Below, one piece after another: positions 7,382-13,261 of a stretch of DNA of 14,244 nt. This DNA comes from Lachnospiraceae bacterium (GTDB lineage Bacteria; Bacillota_A; Clostridia; Lachnospirales; Lachnospiraceae), in the NCBI GenBank assembly GCA_017958935.1, contig JAGDBR010000401.1:1-14244 (forward strand). Direction: 5' to 3'. Numbering within the stretch: position 1 is the stretch's first letter; every line of letters begins with the position of its first letter. Both the position numbers and the translations under genes were made by a program. The notes below the pieces were generated by a model. The model ran no database searches. It worked only from the letters and a program-made list of their open reading frames with translations, and was not told where the DNA came from.

Positions 7382-7399
7382 TTTCCTCTCCGCCGTCAA
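7371..7399 (-). promoter_or_regulatory. Promoter of the dgt-dnaG-trmK operon
   Basis: TTGACG (7394-7399) and TACAAT (7371-7376) are spaced by 17 bp on the minus strand. The predicted start near 7364 leaves a leader of about 34 nt with a good ribosome binding site. The AT-rich stretch between here and the hpf promoter (7400-7510) shows no other gene or structure. Confidence 0.8.
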
Positions 7400-7510
7400 G
7401 TTCTGAGGCAGCGCCGGGGCGCACGGGCTTTCCGGACCGCGCGTTTCTTTTGGAAAACGCTTTATTAGGCGATTTTCACAAATGGTTCATAATTATTTTT
7501 GTTTCTTTTG

Positions 7511-7539
7511 TTGAATTTTCTATGGAAGTCTGCTATAGT
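7511..7539 (+). promoter_or_regulatory. Promoter of hpf (extended -10)
   Basis: TTGAAT (7511-7516) and TATAGT (7534-7539) are 17 bp apart, and TGC directly before the -10 makes it an extended -10. The predicted start at about 7546 coincides with the foot of the leader hairpin. AT-rich DNA upstream (about 7470-7510) could act as an UP element. No convincing sigma-B or sigma-H box was recognised. Confidence 0.75.
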
Positions 7540-7546
7540 AGAAGTA

Positions 7547-7571
7547 CCAGGAAACCAGCCTGGTCTCCTGG
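7547..7571 (+). other. 5'-terminal hairpin in the hpf leader
   Basis: CCAGGA (7547-7552) pairs with TCCTGG (7566-7571). Inside, after one A-C mismatch, ACCA (7554-7557) pairs with TGGT (7561-7564) around a 3-nt loop: ten base pairs in 25 nt. It begins at the predicted transcript start and ends 6 nt before the AAAGGAG site (7578-7584). It could stabilise the mRNA end or bind a regulator; it does not hide the ribosome binding site. Confidence 0.55.
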
Positions 7572-7594
7572 AATATGAAAGGAGCGTGCGAACT

Positions 7595-8131
7595 ATGAAA
7601 TACGTATTTAACGGCAGGAACTACACGATCACGGACGATGTCAGGGCTTACGCGGAGAAGAAACTCTCCAAGCTCGACAATTACTTCACCGATGACACGG
7701 AGATCCATGTGACGCTCAGCAAAACGCGTGGTGAGGAAAAGGCCGAAGTCACCATCCCGATGCGCGGGACCACGGTCCGCGCCGAAGAGACCTCGAACGA
7801 CATGTTCACGGCCATTGATCTTTTACAGGAAATCGTAGAAAGGCAGCTGCGGCGGAATCGGAAGAAACTGATCGACCGCAAGCAGAATGCGCCATCGCTC
7901 TCTTCCTACTTTATGGATTTCAACGACGACGAGGAGGTCGAGGAAGAAACGGTCCGCATCGTGAAGTCGAAACACTTCGCGCTGAAACCGATGGACCCGG
8001 AGGAAGCCTGCTTCCAGATGGACATGTCCAATCACAATTTCTACGTTTTTTATAACGCAGGCACCGATCAGGTCAATGTGGTGTATAAACGCAAAGACGG
8101 AAACTACGGACTCATCGAGCCGGAATACTGA
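7595..8131 (+). CDS. hpf: Ribosome hibernation promoting factor, long form
   Basis: Long HPF binds the 30S decoding region and dimerises 70S ribosomes into inactive 100S particles in stationary phase or stress. The 178 residues show the N-terminal S30AE/YfiA domain (about 1-95: MKYVFNGRNYTITDDVRAYAEKK read in part, YFTDDTEIHVTLSKTRG, FTAIDLLQEIVERQLRR). An acidic linker (about 106-119) leads to the C-terminal dimerisation domain (about 120-178: IVKSKHFALKPMDPEEAC, FYVFYNAGTDQVNVVYKR, YGLIEPE). ATG 7595 is chosen because AAAGGAG lies 10 nt upstream and the domain starts there; the in-frame extension to 7499 runs through the promoter. It is a single-gene unit with its own promoter, leader hairpin and terminator. 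Confidence 0.97.
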   Translation: MKYVFNGRNYTITDDVRAYAEKKLSKLDNYFTDDTEIHVTLSKTRGEEKAEVTIPMRGTTVRAEETSNDMFTAIDLLQEIVERQLRRNRKKLIDRKQNAPSLSSYFMDFNDDEEVEEETVRIVKSKHFALKPMDPEEACFQMDMSNHNFYVFYNAGTDQVNVVYKRKDGNYGLIEPEY

Positions 8132-8143
8132 TCTCCTGCAAAG

Positions 8144-8175
8144 AAGCCCCGCCGGGATGACCGGCGGGGCTTTTT
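8144..8175. terminator. Strong terminator of hpf, probably bidirectional
   Basis: AAGCCCCGCCGG (8144-8155) and CCGGCGGGGCTT (8161-8172) form a perfect 12-bp stem with a 5-nt loop, followed by a T-run (8171-8175, then CTTTC) on the plus strand. In the minus direction it is followed by a T-rich CTTCTTTG, so it may also end transcription from the alcohol dehydrogenase gene. Confidence 0.92.
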
Positions 8176-8181
8176 CTTTCT

Positions 8182-8214
8182 GCGGCGCGGCAAGGCACAG
8201 GCCTTCGGCGCCGC
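8182..8214 (-). other. Hairpin directly after the alcohol dehydrogenase stop
   Basis: GCGGCGC (8182-8188) pairs with GCGCCGC (8208-8214). Inside, AAGGC (8192-8196) pairs with GCCTT (8201-8205) around a 4-nt loop. It abuts the stop codon of the minus-strand gene and has no T-run, so it is more likely a 3'-end protecting structure than a terminator. Confidence 0.45.
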
Positions 8215-9495
8215 TTATTTGTTCAGGATGCCGGTCAGGTCGCCGACGACCGCGCCTTCGATGATCGGGCGCATGTACGGTTCGACGTCCGCCGCCGTCA
8301 TCGGGATCGGCATGTTCTGCAGCTTCATCGACAGCTGCGGATCCTTCGCGGCTTCGAGGATCTGCTCGGTGTACTTCTCCGAATAGCCCTTCAGGTCGGA
8401 CAGCTTCGTCGGCGCGCCGATCGACTTGCCGAACGCGATCAGGCCTTCCGACACGGCGACCGCACGATCGCGGCCGTGGAGCGTCTCCAGGTCCGCCTCG
8501 ATGAAGCCGTGCTTCTTCAGCACATTGCCGACCGACAGAAGCTGCGGCTGGATCGCCGGCGAGTAGAACACCGCGTAATACGGATTCATGATGCCGCAGG
8601 CGGTCCCGTGCGCGACGAGGTCCACGAGCGAGAAGCTCGTCAGGTGCGCGCCGCTCGTGCCGCCGACCATGATCGCGTAGCCGCCGAGGTCCGTCGCGAG
8701 GCCGATCGCTTCACGCGCCTTCTCGTCCTGCAGGTCTTCCTTCAGCTTCGGCGCGTACGTCAGCACGAGGTCGATCGCGGTCTCCGCAAGATCCTTCTTC
8801 AGCTCGAACGTTTCCGCGTTCGCGCCGCAGAACACTTCGAAGGTGTGGGCGATCGCGTCGAGCACGCCGTCGATCGTGACCGACAGCGGCATGGACTTCG
8901 TCACCTTGTAATCGAAGAAGGACACCGTCGGAACGATCGCCGGATCGACGATCAGCTTCTTCTGGCCGGCGACCGGATCCGTGATGTTCGAATACTTCGT
9001 CAGATGGGCGCCGGAGGACGCGGAGGTCTCCACGGCGATCATCGGGATCATGCCGAGCCCGGTCTTCTCCTTCGCTTCCGTCACGAGGCCGGTGCCGAAA
9101 TAATGATCGATCTCCGGCGTCACCGCAGCGCCGTACGTCGCGAGCATGATCGCGGATTTGCAGGCGTCGATCGTGGAGCCGCCGCCGATCGCGACGACGA
9201 CGTCCGGGCGGTAATGCAGGATGTAGGTCTCCAGCCGGTAGACGTCCTCACGCGGGGCGTTCGGACGCGCGCCTTCGACGACGTCCGTGACGAGTTCGAC
9301 GCCGGCAGCCTTCAGGTAACCGACGGCCTCGTCATTGACGGCCTTTAAGAACTTTACCGACGCGGAGATGACCAGCGCGCGCTTTCCGTACTGCGCGGCC
9401 ACTTCGCCGAGTTTGTTCATGACGCCGAGTCCGTACACATAGCTGTCGCCCTTCCAGGCGTTCAGCAGTTCATATGCTTTCTGAATGGAATCCAT
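8215..9495 (-). CDS. Iron-containing alcohol dehydrogenase (group III ADH family)
   Basis: This is an NAD(P)-dependent oxidoreductase that interconverts an alcohol and an aldehyde or ketone using a bound divalent metal, usually Fe2+. It has 426 residues. The cofactor-binding GGGSTID lies at 104-110, and the metal ligands appear as D213 and H217 (VLDAIAH), H284 (SGAHLTSF) and H296 (LVAHGTACG), in the usual order and close to usual spacing. A helical C-terminal domain follows. AGGAGG sits 5 nt before ATG 9495. It is the last gene of the five-gene cluster. The family has many substrates (lactaldehyde, propanediol, glycerol, butanol, 4-hydroxybutyrate and others), and I cannot assign one; the preceding sugar-phosphate kinase suggests a carbohydrate-derived alcohol or aldehyde. 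Confidence 0.93.
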   Translation of the reverse strand: MDSIQKAYELLNAWKGDSYVYGLGVMNKLGEVAAQYGKRALVISASVKFLKAVNDEAVGYLKAAGVELVTDVVEGARPNAPREDVYRLETYILHYRPDVVVAIGGGSTIDACKSAIMLATYGAAVTPEIDHYFGTGLVTEAKEKTGLGMIPMIAVETSASSGAHLTKYSNITDPVAGQKKLIVDPAIVPTVSFFDYKVTKSMPLSVTIDGVLDAIAHTFEVFCGANAETFELKKDLAETAIDLVLTYAPKLKEDLQDEKAREAIGLATDLGGYAIMVGGTSGAHLTSFSLVDLVAHGTACGIMNPYYAVFYSPAIQPQLLSVGNVLKKHGFIEADLETLHGRDRAVAVSEGLIAFGKSIGAPTKLSDLKGYSEKYTEQILEAAKDPQLSMKLQNMPIPMTAADVEPYMRPIIEGAVVGDLTGILNK

Positions 9496-9512
9496 GATGT
9501 CCTCCTCATCGA

Positions 9513-9536
9513 CCGGCCCCGGTTTTCCGGGGCCGG
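9513..9536 (-). other. Perfect GC-rich intercistronic hairpin
   Basis: CCGGCCCCGG (9513-9522) and CCGGGGCCGG (9527-9536) form a 10-bp all-G/C stem with a 4-nt loop (AAAA on the transcript). It lies between the phosphofructokinase stop and the dehydrogenase ribosome binding site. There is no T-run, so it is probably an mRNA stability or processing element that sets relative expression of the two genes. Confidence 0.55.
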
Positions 9537-9561
9537 ATGCCTTCTCGGCAGACCGGCTGCC

Positions 9562-10830
9562 TTACTGGATCTCGAGATTCTTCTTGTCCTTGTAGCCCTT
9601 CTGGTACATCGTCAGATGACGCGGCAGGCCCGCGACCATCATCGGATTGTAATGGCCCTGGATCAGCGGATAAACGTAATCCACGAAGTCTTCGGTGACG
9701 TAGTCGCCCTCTTCGTTGATCCACTCCCGCGGAACGAGTTTCTCGCCGTTCGCGATGCGGTGCACGTCGTACACGGCCGTCGCGGTCTGATACGGATCGT
9801 CGGACACGCGCTCGATGACGACCATCACGCCCGTGGAGCCTTCGTCCGCCGCCTTCACCGTCGCGCCGCCGACCGAGAACGCCTCGTCGACGTCGATCTT
9901 GGACGCCAGGTGTGCCGCCGCGCGCTGCAGGGTCGAAAGCTCGACCGCACGCGTCTTGACGCCGAGGCGGTCATTGACGACGTTCGCCAGGTACGCGGCC
10001 GTGCCGGTCATCTGCAGATGGCCGAACGCGTCGCGGGATTCATTGTGCATCGCGTATTCGCAGATGTACTTGCCGTCCTTGTCCTTGATGCCCTCGGACA
10101 CGCACGCCACGACGACGTCCTTCTCGTCCAGGAGCTTCTTGATCTTCTCGACGAACCTGTCGACGTCGAACGGGACTTCCGGCAGGTAGATCAGGTCAGC
10201 GCCGTCGCAGTCTTCCTGACGCGCGAGCGCCGCGGAACCGACGAGCCAGCCGGCGTTGCGGCCCATGATCTCCATGATCGTGACGTTCTTGCGCTTGTAG
10301 GAGAAGCCCAGGGCGTCGCGGATGATCTCCTTCGTGGAGGTCGCGATGTACTTCGCGGCGCTGCCGAAGCCCGGTGTATGGTCGGTGATCGCGAGGTCGT
10401 TGTCAATGGTCTTCGGGCAGCCGACGAACCGCTGCGTCGCGCCGGAGAACAGCGCGTAATCGGCCAGCTTCTTGATCGTGTCCATCGAATCGTTTCCGCC
10501 GATGTAGATGAAAACTTCGATCTCCAGCTCGTCGAGGATCCGGAAGATCCGCTTGTAGAGCTCGATATTCTCATGGATCTCCGGCAGCTTGTAGCGGCAG
10601 GTCCCCAGGAACGCCGACGGTGTCCGCTTCAGCAGTTCAAGATCCAGCTCGTTCTTGATGTAATCCGCCATATCCACGTACTTCTCGTCGATGAAGCCCT
10701 GGATGCCGTTGCACATGCCGTAGATCTTATTGTAGCCGCGCTCCATGGCCGTCTTGAAGACGCCCGCGAGGCTTGCGTTGATGACGGCTGTCGGGCCGCC
10801 GGACTGTCCTACGATAACATTACCCTTCAT
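9562..10830 (-). CDS. 6-phosphofructokinase, probable pyrophosphate-dependent type
   Basis: The enzyme phosphorylates fructose 6-phosphate to fructose 1,6-bisphosphate; the PPi type does so reversibly with pyrophosphate. The 422 residues show the N-terminal VGQSGGPTAVINAS (7-20), GGNDSMDT (111-118), PKTIDNDL (139-146), MGRNAGW (189-195) and VSEG (244-247). Lys in PKTIDND (Gly in ATP enzymes) and Asp after the third residue of GGND (Gly in GGDGS) are the recognised marks of PPi use. Asn replaces the first Asp of the usual GGDDS. The ATG at 10830 follows AAAGGA about 10 nt upstream; the in-frame extension upstream runs through an intercistronic hairpin. It is fourth in the cluster. It may serve general glycolysis or a dedicated sugar phosphate; the sequence does not decide. 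Confidence 0.9.
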   Translation of the reverse strand: MKGNVIVGQSGGPTAVINASLAGVFKTAMERGYNKIYGMCNGIQGFIDEKYVDMADYIKNELDLELLKRTPSAFLGTCRYKLPEIHENIELYKRIFRILDELEIEVFIYIGGNDSMDTIKKLADYALFSGATQRFVGCPKTIDNDLAITDHTPGFGSAAKYIATSTKEIIRDALGFSYKRKNVTIMEIMGRNAGWLVGSAALARQEDCDGADLIYLPEVPFDVDRFVEKIKKLLDEKDVVVACVSEGIKDKDGKYICEYAMHNESRDAFGHLQMTGTAAYLANVVNDRLGVKTRAVELSTLQRAAAHLASKIDVDEAFSVGGATVKAADEGSTGVMVVIERVSDDPYQTATAVYDVHRIANGEKLVPREWINEEGDYVTEDFVDYVYPLIQGHYNPMMVAGLPRHLTMYQKGYKDKKNLEIQ

Positions 10831-10859
10831 AAATCTTTTTTCCTTTTTCTTTATTGCAA

Positions 10860-10881
10860 TGCGGGCGCGTTTCGCGCCGCA
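10860..10881 (-). other. Intercistronic hairpin before the phosphofructokinase gene
   Basis: TGCGG (10860-10864) pairs with CCGCA (10877-10881) and CGCG (10866-10869) with CGCG (10873-10876), with one bulged base and a 3-nt loop. It lies between the cyclase-family stop and the phosphofructokinase ribosome binding site. There is no T-run. Confidence 0.4.
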
Positions 10882-10890
10882 CACTCAGCT

Positions 10891-11589
10891 TCAGAAGCCT
10901 TCCACGCCCTCGATCGCGACGGCCCAGGTCGTCCCCGAGTCGGTCCCCTTGATCGGCAGAGGCGCGCACATGAAGAAGAAATGATCCTCCTTCAGTTCCT
11001 CCACGTTCTGCAGGACCTCCACGAACGGCTTGTTGTGCCGCAGCATGATCTCGTGGAACATCCAGGTCGTGCCGGGCGCGCCGCACTCGACCGTGATGCC
11101 GTCGCCGAAGCCCATGGCTTTCACGTTGTGGTCCACGCACCAGTTCGCGACGTCCGTCCCGACGATGAGCCGCCGATCCTTCTCCGTGTTCGAGTCCGCC
11201 GTGAACGGCGGAAGCTTCCAGTCGGAGTCCAGGATCAGGATGTCGCCGTCGCGGACCCGGTCCAGGCACAGTCTGTCCATATCCGCATAGGAAATGATCC
11301 CGCGTTCCGGCACGGTATCCTTGAAATCGACGAGCAGGCCGCGGCCGATGAAGGTCGTGACGGGCAGCTCCCCGATGCCGGGCCAGCCCTCATGCTGATG
11401 GGAGGGGCCCTCGATGTGCGTGCCCAGGTGCGTCGTGACCGTCAGCGTCGACCCGAAGCCGGGCACGAGGCCGTGTCCCGGACCGTGCCGGTCGACCTTG
11501 CACAGACGCGTTTCCGTCTCGGGGTCGATGTGCTTCGCCATGTCGATCACCCGGTAGCCGTTCATTTCATACACGTTGCCGTTCTTCAT
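10891..11589 (-). CDS. Cyclase-family metal-dependent hydrolase (kynurenine-formamidase-like fold)
   Basis: Members of this family are metal-dependent amide or ester hydrolases or lactonase-like enzymes; the best known is bacterial kynurenine formamidase KynB. The 232 residues carry the family metal motif H54-LGT-H58-I-E60-G-P-S-H64 (HxGTHxD/ExPxH), a later histidine H179 in WMFHEIML, and the conserved C-terminal FMCAPLPIKGTDSGTTWAVA. The ATG at 11589 has AAAGGAG close upstream; the in-frame extension overlaps the cupin gene and is not needed by the family. No tryptophan-pathway gene is nearby, so a formamidase role is unsupported; a lactone or similar ring-opening step in the cluster's pathway is possible. 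A small hairpin (CGGCC 11629-11633 with GGCCG 11640-11644) lies in the gap to the cupin gene. Confidence 0.87.
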   Translation of the reverse strand: MKNGNVYEMNGYRVIDMAKHIDPETETRLCKVDRHGPGHGLVPGFGSTLTVTTHLGTHIEGPSHQHEGWPGIGELPVTTFIGRGLLVDFKDTVPERGIISYADMDRLCLDRVRDGDILILDSDWKLPPFTADSNTEKDRRLIVGTDVANWCVDHNVKAMGFGDGITVECGAPGTTWMFHEIMLRHNKPFVEVLQNVEELKEDHFFFMCAPLPIKGTDSGTTWAVAIEGVEGF

Positions 11590-11662
11590 GCTGTCTCCTT
11601 TTAGCATCTGTCCGCCAAACGGCGCCTGCGGCCCGAAAAGGCCGTTTTCCGCCCTGTTTCCT

Positions 11663-11995
11663 TTACAGGAAATCTTCCCTGTAGGGCGTGAAAGTGTCGA
11701 GCATTTTGCCCTTTTCAAGGCATACGCAGCCATGCACGACGTTCGGCTGCTTCAGCAGCGTATCGCCCGCGTGCACGATCTTCGTGACGCCGCCGATCGT
11801 AAATTCAAAAGTGCCTTCCAGGATGTAGGTCAGCTGCCAGTGCGGATGCGAATGCATCGCGCCGACCGCGCCTTTGTCGAATTCCAGGTAGCACTGCATC
11901 ATGTTGTCGCCCCAGGCCAGGATCTTGCGCTTGACGCCGCCGCCGAGATCCTTGAACTCGCAGTCGTCGAAATAGGTAAAAGCATCGTTTCTCAT
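11663..11995 (-). CDS. KdgF-like single-domain cupin
   Basis: This is a small beta-barrel metalloprotein of 110 residues. Cupin motif 1 gives H48, H50 and Q54 (AMHSHPHWQLTYILEG) and motif 2 gives H88 (QPNVVHG), a standard 3-His/1-Gln metal site. The N-terminal DLGGGVKRKILAWG and C-terminal TPYREDFL closely recall KdgF, which linearises 4,5-unsaturated uronates from pectin or alginate. D100, F102 and R106 in the C-terminal part fall where I recall catalytic residues reported for KdgF; that point is from memory. No other uronate gene is visible, so the call stays at KdgF-like. AAAGGAG lies 7 nt before ATG 11995. It is second in the cluster. Confidence 0.85.
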   Translation of the reverse strand: MRNDAFTYFDDCEFKDLGGGVKRKILAWGDNMMQCYLEFDKGAVGAMHSHPHWQLTYILEGTFEFTIGGVTKIVHAGDTLLKQPNVVHGCVCLEKGKMLDTFTPYREDFL

Positions 11996-12070
11996 GTTTT
12001 TCTCCTTTGTGCGGTCTGTGTAATATGGTGTCCGGTCCTTCCCGGAAACGCCTTCTTCTTTACGGCCGTG

Positions 12071-13072
12071 TCAGATGAACGGCCTTCTGTCAAGGACGAG
12101 CTTCAGGGGTCTTTCGACCGAATACTCGCCCGGCAGCGCGCGGTACAGCTCCACGATGGCGCAGCAGGCGCCGAAGAGCTGGTGCAGGTCGTCAAAGCTT
12201 CTGTCCGTCTTAGGATCCGCCTGATCGAAATAATCGAAATAGCCCTCGGCGAATTCCTTCAGGACGTCCTTGATCTCCTGAAAACGGTGCGGCGTCTGGC
12301 GCGACGCGCGCGTCAGGCAGAAGATCCAGTCGATCTCCATGAAGTTGCACTCTTTGCCGAACCGTTTCGTCAGCTTGCGGTCGTAGTACAGCGCAAGGTT
12401 CGTGTCGATGATCTTCTCCGGATACCGCAGTTTCTTCGAAGCGTATTCGTGATTGAACATGTAGTGGAAGGTGCCCGCCATGTGATGGAACGGCGGCACG
12501 GATTCCGGGTTCCCGACAAAGCCCTTGCGCCAGAGACCGGTCACGGGGTCTTCATTGTCCCAGAGCCATTGGAAATAAGCGTCTTCCCATTCGCGGGTGC
12601 ACGCGCCCGTCAGCTTCTGGATGACGTAGATGCCGGCGCCCTTGTGGGAGTTGTGCCAGGGATCCTTCATCCAGTCCAGCGTGTCCAGGTACTCGTACAG
12701 CGCCGGGACCGAAAGCTGCGCTTCCAGCGCTTTCACCGGATGGTCCGGCTTCTCGTCGAACAGCTCCAGCGCCGCGATGCAGTGCGCGGTCGTGTGCGTC
12801 GGAAAATGCGTCGGTTCCTCATACAGGCCGGTGTCCGGATGCTGCAGGCCTTTCAGGGTCTTCACGAACCCGTCGCGGAACGCGCGGTCCGGCTTGAAAT
12901 CGCCCGTCATGTAGAGGATGTTCGCGGCATCGGCGACGCCGTACTCATTGACGCGCTTCGTCTCACCCTCCGGGAACGCGAAGGTCCAGCGGGTATACTG
13001 CCCTTCCTCCTCCAGCCGGTGCGCATGGACCGTCTGCCGGATCTTTTCAATGATCGGTTCAATGTCTCTCAT
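12071..13072 (-). CDS. Unrecognised protein, probable alpha-helical toroid
   Basis: I do not recognise this 333-residue protein as a named family. It is soluble, with no signal peptide or membrane segment, rich in aromatic residues and His, and predicted by eye to be mostly helical. Two similar turns, LQHPDTGLY (76-84) and WDNEDPVTGLW (171-181), resemble the inter-helix Q-x-x-x-G-W/Y turns of alpha/alpha-toroid proteins (terpene cyclase/prenyltransferase folds and some glycan-active barrels). A His-rich stretch THFPTHTTAHC (88-98), HNSH (140-143), FHHMAGTFHYMF (195-206) and NFMEIDWIF (243-251) could line an active-site cavity. It opens the five-gene cluster behind a strong promoter. AAAGGA lies about 11 nt before ATG 13072. 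Given the KdgF-like cupin next door, a glycan or uronate enzyme is a reasonable guess only. Confidence 0.8.
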   Translation of the reverse strand: MRDIEPIIEKIRQTVHAHRLEEEGQYTRWTFAFPEGETKRVNEYGVADAANILYMTGDFKPDRAFRDGFVKTLKGLQHPDTGLYEEPTHFPTHTTAHCIAALELFDEKPDHPVKALEAQLSVPALYEYLDTLDWMKDPWHNSHKGAGIYVIQKLTGACTREWEDAYFQWLWDNEDPVTGLWRKGFVGNPESVPPFHHMAGTFHYMFNHEYASKKLRYPEKIIDTNLALYYDRKLTKRFGKECNFMEIDWIFCLTRASRQTPHRFQEIKDVLKEFAEGYFDYFDQADPKTDRSFDDLHQLFGACCAIVELYRALPGEYSVERPLKLVLDRRPFI

Positions 13073-13137
13073 GAAGTCCGTTTCCTTTCTTCCCGGGAAC
13101 CGGCCCGTCCTTCAGGCCGCCCCTTACGCCATATAGC

Positions 13138-13166
13138 ATTATATACGAGAAAACGCCGAAATTCAA
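13138..13166 (-). promoter_or_regulatory. Promoter of the five-gene metabolic cluster
   Basis: TTGAAT (13161-13166) and a perfect TATAAT (13138-13143) are spaced by exactly 17 bp on the minus strand. The predicted start near 13131 gives a leader of about 58 nt, too short for a typical riboswitch. No clear operator repeat was seen beside it. It sits immediately after the terminator of the upstream gene. Confidence 0.82.
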
Positions 13167-13169
13167 CGG

Positions 13170-13215
13170 AAAAAAGCCGAAAGCCGCGCAGAAAAACGAT
13201 TCTGCGCGGCTTTTT
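13170..13215. terminator. Bidirectional-looking terminator between the serine hydrolase gene and the cluster
   Basis: A 14-bp stem (13180-13193 with 13200-13213, core AAGCCGCGCAGA) has a 6-nt loop. On the minus strand it is followed by CGGC and six T's (13170-13175); on the plus strand five T's (13211-13215) follow. Its main role should be to end the minus-strand serine hydrolase gene and insulate the cluster promoter that starts at once. Confidence 0.85.
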
Positions 13216-13229
13216 GCTGTTTCGGGGCG

Positions 13230-13247
13230 CTTCTTCGGATGAAGAAG
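13230..13247 (-). other. Small hairpin after the serine hydrolase stop
   Basis: CTTCTTC (13230-13236) and GAAGAAG (13241-13247) form a perfect 7-bp stem with a 4-nt loop between the stop codon and the main terminator. Its role is unknown. Confidence 0.35.
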
Positions 13248-13261
13248 GCTCCCGCCTGCGT

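Noticed and set aside
7331..7399. Extended N-terminus of dgt from an in-frame ATG at 7399
   Set aside because: That codon overlaps the promoter -35 and lies upstream of the -10, so it would not be transcribed from it; the start at 7330 has a good ribosome binding site and matches the family.
5445..7468. Long plus-strand open frames opposite dnaG and dgt
   Set aside because: Their translations are low-complexity, His/Arg/Val/Leu-rich, and lie opposite genes with complete catalytic motifs.
9616..11604. A 662-codon open frame on the plus strand
   Set aside because: It lies antisense to the phosphofructokinase and cyclase-family genes, its translation is Arg/Asp/Val-rich with no recognisable domain, and it has no ribosome binding site. 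It is a by-product of GC-rich third codon positions on the opposite strand.
11590..11733. Extended N-terminus of the cyclase-family protein
   Set aside because: It would overlap the cupin gene, its sequence is unlike the family, and the ATG at 11589 has AAAGGAG immediately upstream.
13073..13131. Possible riboswitch in the leader of the five-gene cluster
   Set aside because: Only about 58 nt lie between the predicted start and the start codon, and no known aptamer core was recognised.
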